Assembly: GCA_946479435.1 (NCBI GenBank)
Contig: CAMLFX010000068.1
Location: 1 to 18,372 of the forward strand
Reading direction: 5' to 3'
DNA: 18,372 bases
Source of the DNA: an uncultured Sphingobacteriales bacterium
GTDB lineage: Bacteria; Bacteroidota; Bacteroidia; Chitinophagales; Chitinophagaceae
Part shown: positions 15,497 through 18,372 of the stretch, one piece after another
Numbering within the stretch: the stretch's first letter is position 1
How the letters are laid out: every line of letters begins with the position of its first letter
Notes under the pieces: generated by a model
The model's database searches: none
Told to the model about the DNA's origin: nothing
The model's input: only the letters and a program-made list of their open reading frames with translations
Program-made: the position numbers and the translations under genes

Positions 15497-16195
15497 ATGA
15501 CCATACTTAAAGCCACCAAAATCATCAAATACTTTTCAGAACCTGAAAAGTTTCAGGTTCTGAAAGGGGTTAGTTTCGATGTAAATAAAGGTGAGTTTCT
15601 ATCAATTATTGGCAAGTCTGGGTGTGGCAAAAGCACTTTGCTATACATACTTTCTACTATGGATACCGACTACGAAGGAACCATGGAAATAAACGACACC
15701 AAAGTAACGGGAATGAATCAAAATCAACTGGCTGCATTCAGAAATGAGCATTTAGGGTTTGTATTCCAGTTTCATTACTTGTTACCGGAGTTTACAGCCT
15801 TACAAAATGTAATGATTCCTGCGCTTAAACTGGGTAAATTTTCTAAGCAGGAAATTGAACATCGTGCTATGGAAAAACTGAAACTGGTCGACATGGGGGA
15901 TTACGCACTTAAGCACGCGTCGCGCTTGTCTGGTGGCCAGCAACAGCGTGTGGCAATAGCCCGGGCGCTTGTCAACGATCCTACAATAATTATGGGTGAC
16001 GAACCTACAGGTAACCTTGACAAAACCAATTCCATGCGTGTATTTGAAATATTTAAAGGACTTGCAACCGAAAACAAACAAACAATAATTACTGTGACAC
16101 ACGACCCAGATTTTGCAAATGGAAGCGACCGAATAATAGAAATGGAAGATGGGTATATTATTGGCACTCATCTTCCAGAAAAAAAACATGCCTAA
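15497..16195 (+). CDS. ABC transporter ATPase, LolD/MacB type
   Basis: 232 residues, the standard length for LolD/MacB-class ATPases. Motifs are Walker A GKSGCGKST (39-47), Q-loop Gln91 in FVFQFHYLLPEFTALQNV, signature RLSGGQQQRVAIARAL (143-158), Walker B IIMGDEPTGNLD with Asp168 and Glu169, and switch His202 in VTHDPDF. The segment FVFQFHYLLPEFTALQNVM is typical of LolD-like export ATPases. It powers the permease encoded just upstream. Codons 13-24 sit on an unusually strong inverted repeat described separately. The 3' end overlaps the kinase gene by 8 nt if translation of the latter starts at 16188. Confidence 0.92.
   Translation: MTILKATKIIKYFSEPEKFQVLKGVSFDVNKGEFLSIIGKSGCGKSTLLYILSTMDTDYEGTMEINDTKVTGMNQNQLAAFRNEHLGFVFQFHYLLPEFTALQNVMIPALKLGKFSKQEIEHRAMEKLKLVDMGDYALKHASRLSGGQQQRVAIARALVNDPTIIMGDEPTGNLDKTNSMRVFEIFKGLATENKQTIITVTHDPDFANGSDRIIEMEDGYIIGTHLPEKKHA
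15532..15567 (+). repeat. Strong inverted repeat inside the ATPase gene
   Basis: TTTCAGAACCTGAAA (15534-15548) and TTTCAGGTTCTGAAA (15551-15565) are exact reverse complements separated by only AG. The pairing extends outward by one G-U and one C-G pair, giving about a 16-17 bp stem in the mRNA. Each arm is also a small dyad, TTTCAG-N3-CTGAAA. It begins 36 nt after the start codon of the ATPase gene. Confidence 0.8.
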
Positions 16196-17288
16196 TGATA
16201 TGTATTTTGCGCCAGAAAGAAATATGCACACAGTATTGCCAACAACACAACAAAAGAAATTACAGTTTGTACAAAACAGGTTAACACCTTATTTGCTAAT
16301 CACACTGTTTACATTTGCCATTTCGGTAGTACGGGTATTTATGATACCTGAATGGTCAATCAGCAGGCAAATATTTGCTTTCTTCATGCAAACGCTGTCG
16401 ATGATTGGTATATGGCACCTGGTAAAGTGGTTGGGACATACATTAGATCGTTTTCTTCCATTTGAGAACGGGCCGCTGCGCAGAGTTCTCTTTCAACTAC
16501 TGTTAACGTTGGTTATCTTAACGCCTGTAGTACTGTTTTCTGTACACTATTCAAAGCCATATTTACCAACTTTTATCAATCAAAAATTTGTTATTGTAGC
16601 GGTTGTAATGTTTGTTGTAATGGTTGCATTATTCAATTTCAGCTTTTACGCATCTTACTTTTTCAATAATTGGCAAGAAAGCCTTTTAGAAAAAACACAA
16701 CTTGAAATACAAGCTGCAGAATTAGAAAAAGAAAAATCTTACTTGCAATACCACCAACTTAGTAATCAGGTAAATCCGCATTATTTATTCAATACACTTA
16801 CTTCGCTCGATGGGCTGATACATACCAACCCTGATCTTGCTTCCGAGTTTGTAAAACACATGGCTAAAGTGTACCGCTATGTTTTACAGCACAAAGAAAA
16901 CGAGGTTGTTAATCTTGAAGAAGAGTTAGAGTTCATGCAGCACTATATTCAGCTATTACATATACGCTATGCAACAGGCCTGCAAATTCATCATAATATT
17001 TCTACAGCTGCAAAAGATAAATGCGTAGTTATGGTGACATTGCAGATGTTGGTTGACAATGCTATTAAGCACAATATTATTCATGAACAAAAGCCACTTA
17101 AAATCATAATATGGGATGAAGGCGATTACTTAATGGTATATAATAACAAGCAATTACGCAGGCAAGTTGAGACATCAAATAAAGTAGGAATAAAACAATT
17201 AAAGCAACTATACTCATATCTTACAAATGCCCCTATAATTATAGAAGACAACGACACACATTATACTATTAAAATACCATTACTTTAA
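16188..17288 (+). CDS. LytS-type sensor histidine kinase (His_kinase family)
   Basis: 366 residues from the chosen ATG at 16188, which overlaps the ATPase stop by 8 nt. An ATG at 16200, 4 nt after that stop, is a close alternative. The frame is open further upstream, but only inside the ATPase gene. Four membrane helices lie near 33-52, 62-82, 100-120 and 135-160, with no large sensory loop. A coiled-coil linker follows (165-190), then the His_kinase box QVNPHYLFNTL with phospho-acceptor His198, and the ATP-binding N box LVDNAIKHN at 288-295. The D/G region is degenerate (VYNNKQ, NKVGIKQLKQLY), which is common in Bacteroidota members. The sensor likely detects a membrane-associated cue. It acts with the response regulator encoded 10 nt downstream, probably to control this efflux operon. 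Confidence 0.9.
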   Translation: MPNDMYFAPERNMHTVLPTTQQKKLQFVQNRLTPYLLITLFTFAISVVRVFMIPEWSISRQIFAFFMQTLSMIGIWHLVKWLGHTLDRFLPFENGPLRRVLFQLLLTLVILTPVVLFSVHYSKPYLPTFINQKFVIVAVVMFVVMVALFNFSFYASYFFNNWQESLLEKTQLEIQAAELEKEKSYLQYHQLSNQVNPHYLFNTLTSLDGLIHTNPDLASEFVKHMAKVYRYVLQHKENEVVNLEEELEFMQHYIQLLHIRYATGLQIHHNISTAAKDKCVVMVTLQMLVDNAIKHNIIHEQKPLKIIIWDEGDYLMVYNNKQLRRQVETSNKVGIKQLKQLYSYLTNAPIIIEDNDTHYTIKIPLL

Positions 17289-17298
17289 TTTAGGATGT

Positions 17299-18060
17299 AT
17301 GAAGATTTTAATATTAGAAGATGAGCATCTTGTTTCCCAAAGCCTTATAAAAATCATAAGACAACTTGAACCTAACGCTAGTATTGACGGCCCCTTGGTA
17401 AGCGTTAAGGATGCTAAAGAGTATTTGATTAACAATAAACCTGAACTTATTATATCTGACATACAACTTGCCGATGGCATAAGTATAGATGTGTTCAATA
17501 CAAAAGAATTGGAATGCCCAATTATATTCACAACAGCTTTTAATGAATATGCGATACGAGCATTTAAAGTGAATAGTATAGACTACTTATTAAAGCCAGT
17601 AGACAAAAACGATTTGCAACAAGCTTTAAGCAAATTTCATCTTCTGCAATCCAAATATGGCAATGAATCTTATTTGCGGCAAATAAATGAGCTATTCCAG
17701 AATTTTAATAATAATAAGAACTATAAAGAACGCTTTACTGCACACATAGGGCGTAGTACTATTTTAATGCACACCGATGATATTGCATATTTTTCGAAGG
17801 AAGAAGTGATATATTTAATACATAAAGAGGGACGTAAACTAATAACTGATTACCGCTCACTTGATGAAATAGAAGAATTGCTTGATCCTAAACAATTTTT
17901 CAGGGCTAACAGGCAAACGATTATATCACTTCCATATATTGAATCGATGCGAAGTGACGAAACAGGTAAAATATTGATTAAACTTAAACTGTATTCTTCC
18001 CCGGAATTTGTTATCAGTAAAGAAAAAGCAGCACAATTCCGTAAATGGGTTGAATGTTGA
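17299..18060 (+). CDS. LytTR-family response regulator
   Basis: 253 residues. The receiver domain spans about 1-115, with the acidic pair Asp8/Glu9, phospho-acceptor Asp54 in IISDIQLADG, Thr79 and Lys99 in DYLLKPVD. A linker (115-145) is Asn-rich. The LytTR DNA-binding domain covers about 147-250, with FTAHIGRSTILMHTDDIAYF at its start and the typical FFRANRQTIISLPYIESM near its middle. It pairs with the LytS-type kinase encoded immediately upstream and is last in the efflux operon. LytTR proteins bind direct repeats upstream of targets. I could not find a clear repeat of that kind in front of the TolC gene, so the target promoter is unproven. Confidence 0.94.
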   Translation: MKILILEDEHLVSQSLIKIIRQLEPNASIDGPLVSVKDAKEYLINNKPELIISDIQLADGISIDVFNTKELECPIIFTTAFNEYAIRAFKVNSIDYLLKPVDKNDLQQALSKFHLLQSKYGNESYLRQINELFQNFNNNKNYKERFTAHIGRSTILMHTDDIAYFSKEEVIYLIHKEGRKLITDYRSLDEIEELLDPKQFFRANRQTIISLPYIESMRSDETGKILIKLKLYSSPEFVISKEKAAQFRKWVEC

Positions 18061-18253
18061 TGGTTATCGGCTGTCCTATTCGATAATAAATGTATTAGAT
18101 GAAGTAGTACATTCATGCCAGTCTTGTGCTATTGGTTCCATTAGTAGTAGTACTACACTCCTTTCGCCCAGCATAATTGGCACATAGCACAAAAAAATGC
18201 TTGGAGTTCATTATTTCTTAGAATGAATATCAGTAACCTATAACTATCCAAGA
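18061..18253. other. Convergent intergenic region with inverted repeats
   Basis: 193 bp between the response regulator stop and the antiporter stop, holding no credible gene. It contains an exact 9-nt inverted repeat, TTGTGCTAT at 18124-18132 and ATAGCACAA at 18184-18192, around 51 nt. Inside that spacer is a perfect 10-bp palindrome GTAGTACTAC at 18147-18156. TTCATT/AATGAA at 18207-18227 forms a weak hairpin with a 9-nt loop. None is followed by a proper U-tract, so I do not call a specific terminator, although one is expected here. Confidence 0.5.
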
Positions 18254-18372
18254 CTAGTAAATTTTTTTCGCCAATTTACCAATTGACAATCCTTGCACTA
18301 TTATTGAAAAAATGACCACAATATAGGTGATTGAAACCATTTCATCCCTATACATCTCAATAGGTAGTGACA
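18254..18372 (-). CDS. CPA1-type Na+/H+ antiporter, C-terminal fragment (cut by window edge)
   Basis: The minus strand is open from the window end to TAG at 18256-18254, giving 38 codons. The translation reads SLP, then VSITYIVVIFSIIVQGLSIG, then KLAKKIY. The pattern SLP...TYxVVxFSIxVQGLxIGxL is the characteristic last transmembrane helix and tail of NhaP/CPA1 sodium-proton antiporters, whose preceding helix carries the GxRGxxSLALALSLP motif. This protein would exchange Na+ or K+ for H+ at the inner membrane. It ends shortly after the last helix, so it lacks a long cytoplasmic C-terminal domain. It converges on the efflux operon. Only the tail is visible; the motif is short but distinctive. 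Confidence 0.8.
   Translation of the reverse strand, partial: SLPIEMYRDEMVSITYIVVIFSIIVQGLSIGKLAKKIY

Noticed and set aside
16149..16187. Upstream ATG for the histidine kinase inside the ATPase gene
   Set aside because: It would need a 47-nt overlap with the ATPase gene; ATGs at 16188 and 16200 fit the tight operon spacing much better.
18207..18227. TTCATT/AATGAA hairpin as a terminator for the efflux operon
   Set aside because: The stem is only six mostly A-T pairs with a 9-nt loop and no following U-tract, too weak to call.

Overview
The window reads as an AT-rich chromosomal segment from a Bacteroidota bacterium, probably in or near the Chitinophagaceae/Sphingobacteriia group. The evidence is: promoter-like TAnnTTTG -7 boxes instead of sigma70 boxes, little Shine-Dalgarno sequence, a TonB receptor with an N-terminal carboxypeptidase-regulatory-like domain, a BlaI/M56 pair with a long extracytoplasmic tail, and LytS/LytTR regulators. 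The organism assignment is inference. I see no rRNA, tRNA, CRISPR array, insertion sequence or integrase. Genes are tightly packed and intact; only the two window ends cut genes.

Layout. (1) 1-3653, minus strand: sufB-sufC-sufD-sufS, the SUF iron-sulfur cluster assembly operon, with sufS cut at the left edge. (2) 3654-3843: a divergent control region with a suf promoter candidate and palindrome on one side, and two identical TACGAA-N4-TTCGTA dyads bracketing a -7 box on the other. (3) 3844-6080, plus strand: a BlaI/MecI-type repressor and a BlaR1-like M56 membrane metallopeptidase whose C-terminal half is a repeat and coiled-coil domain rather than a penicillin-binding domain. (4) 6103-6131: a shared terminator. 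(5) 6133-7291, minus: a HipA-like kinase and a DUF3037 protein, overlapping by 11 nt. (6) 7344-8024, minus: a PAP2/sphingomyelin-synthase-like membrane enzyme. (7) 8115-11611, minus: a siderophore-type TonB-dependent receptor translationally coupled to a PepSY membrane protein, a probable ferric-siderophore uptake and reduction pair. (8) 11825-18060, plus: a six-gene run of TolC-like channel, lipoprotein adaptor, MacB/LolC-type permease, LolD/MacB-type ATPase, LytS-type histidine kinase and LytTR response regulator. (9) 18254-18372, minus: the last 38 codons of a CPA1-type Na+/H+ antiporter, easily missed because it is short and truncated.

How the genes work together. Two themes stand out. 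The first is iron: SUF assembly and a siderophore receptor/reductase pair. The second is envelope sensing and export: the BlaI/M56 pair, and a tripartite ABC efflux pump that carries its own two-component system. The efflux operon diverges from the siderophore receptor across 213 bp. Export of a siderophore-like or toxic compound is therefore possible, but nothing in the sequence fixes the substrate.

The least conventional elements are: the repeat-bearing tail of the M56 protein; the HipA-like/DUF3037 pair that lacks a HipB antitoxin; a near-perfect 17-bp inverted repeat inside the ATPase gene just after its start; and a plus-strand terminator-like hairpin at 8109-8132 that no annotated plus-strand gene explains. 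I did not find anything that can be claimed as a wholly new system from sequence alone.
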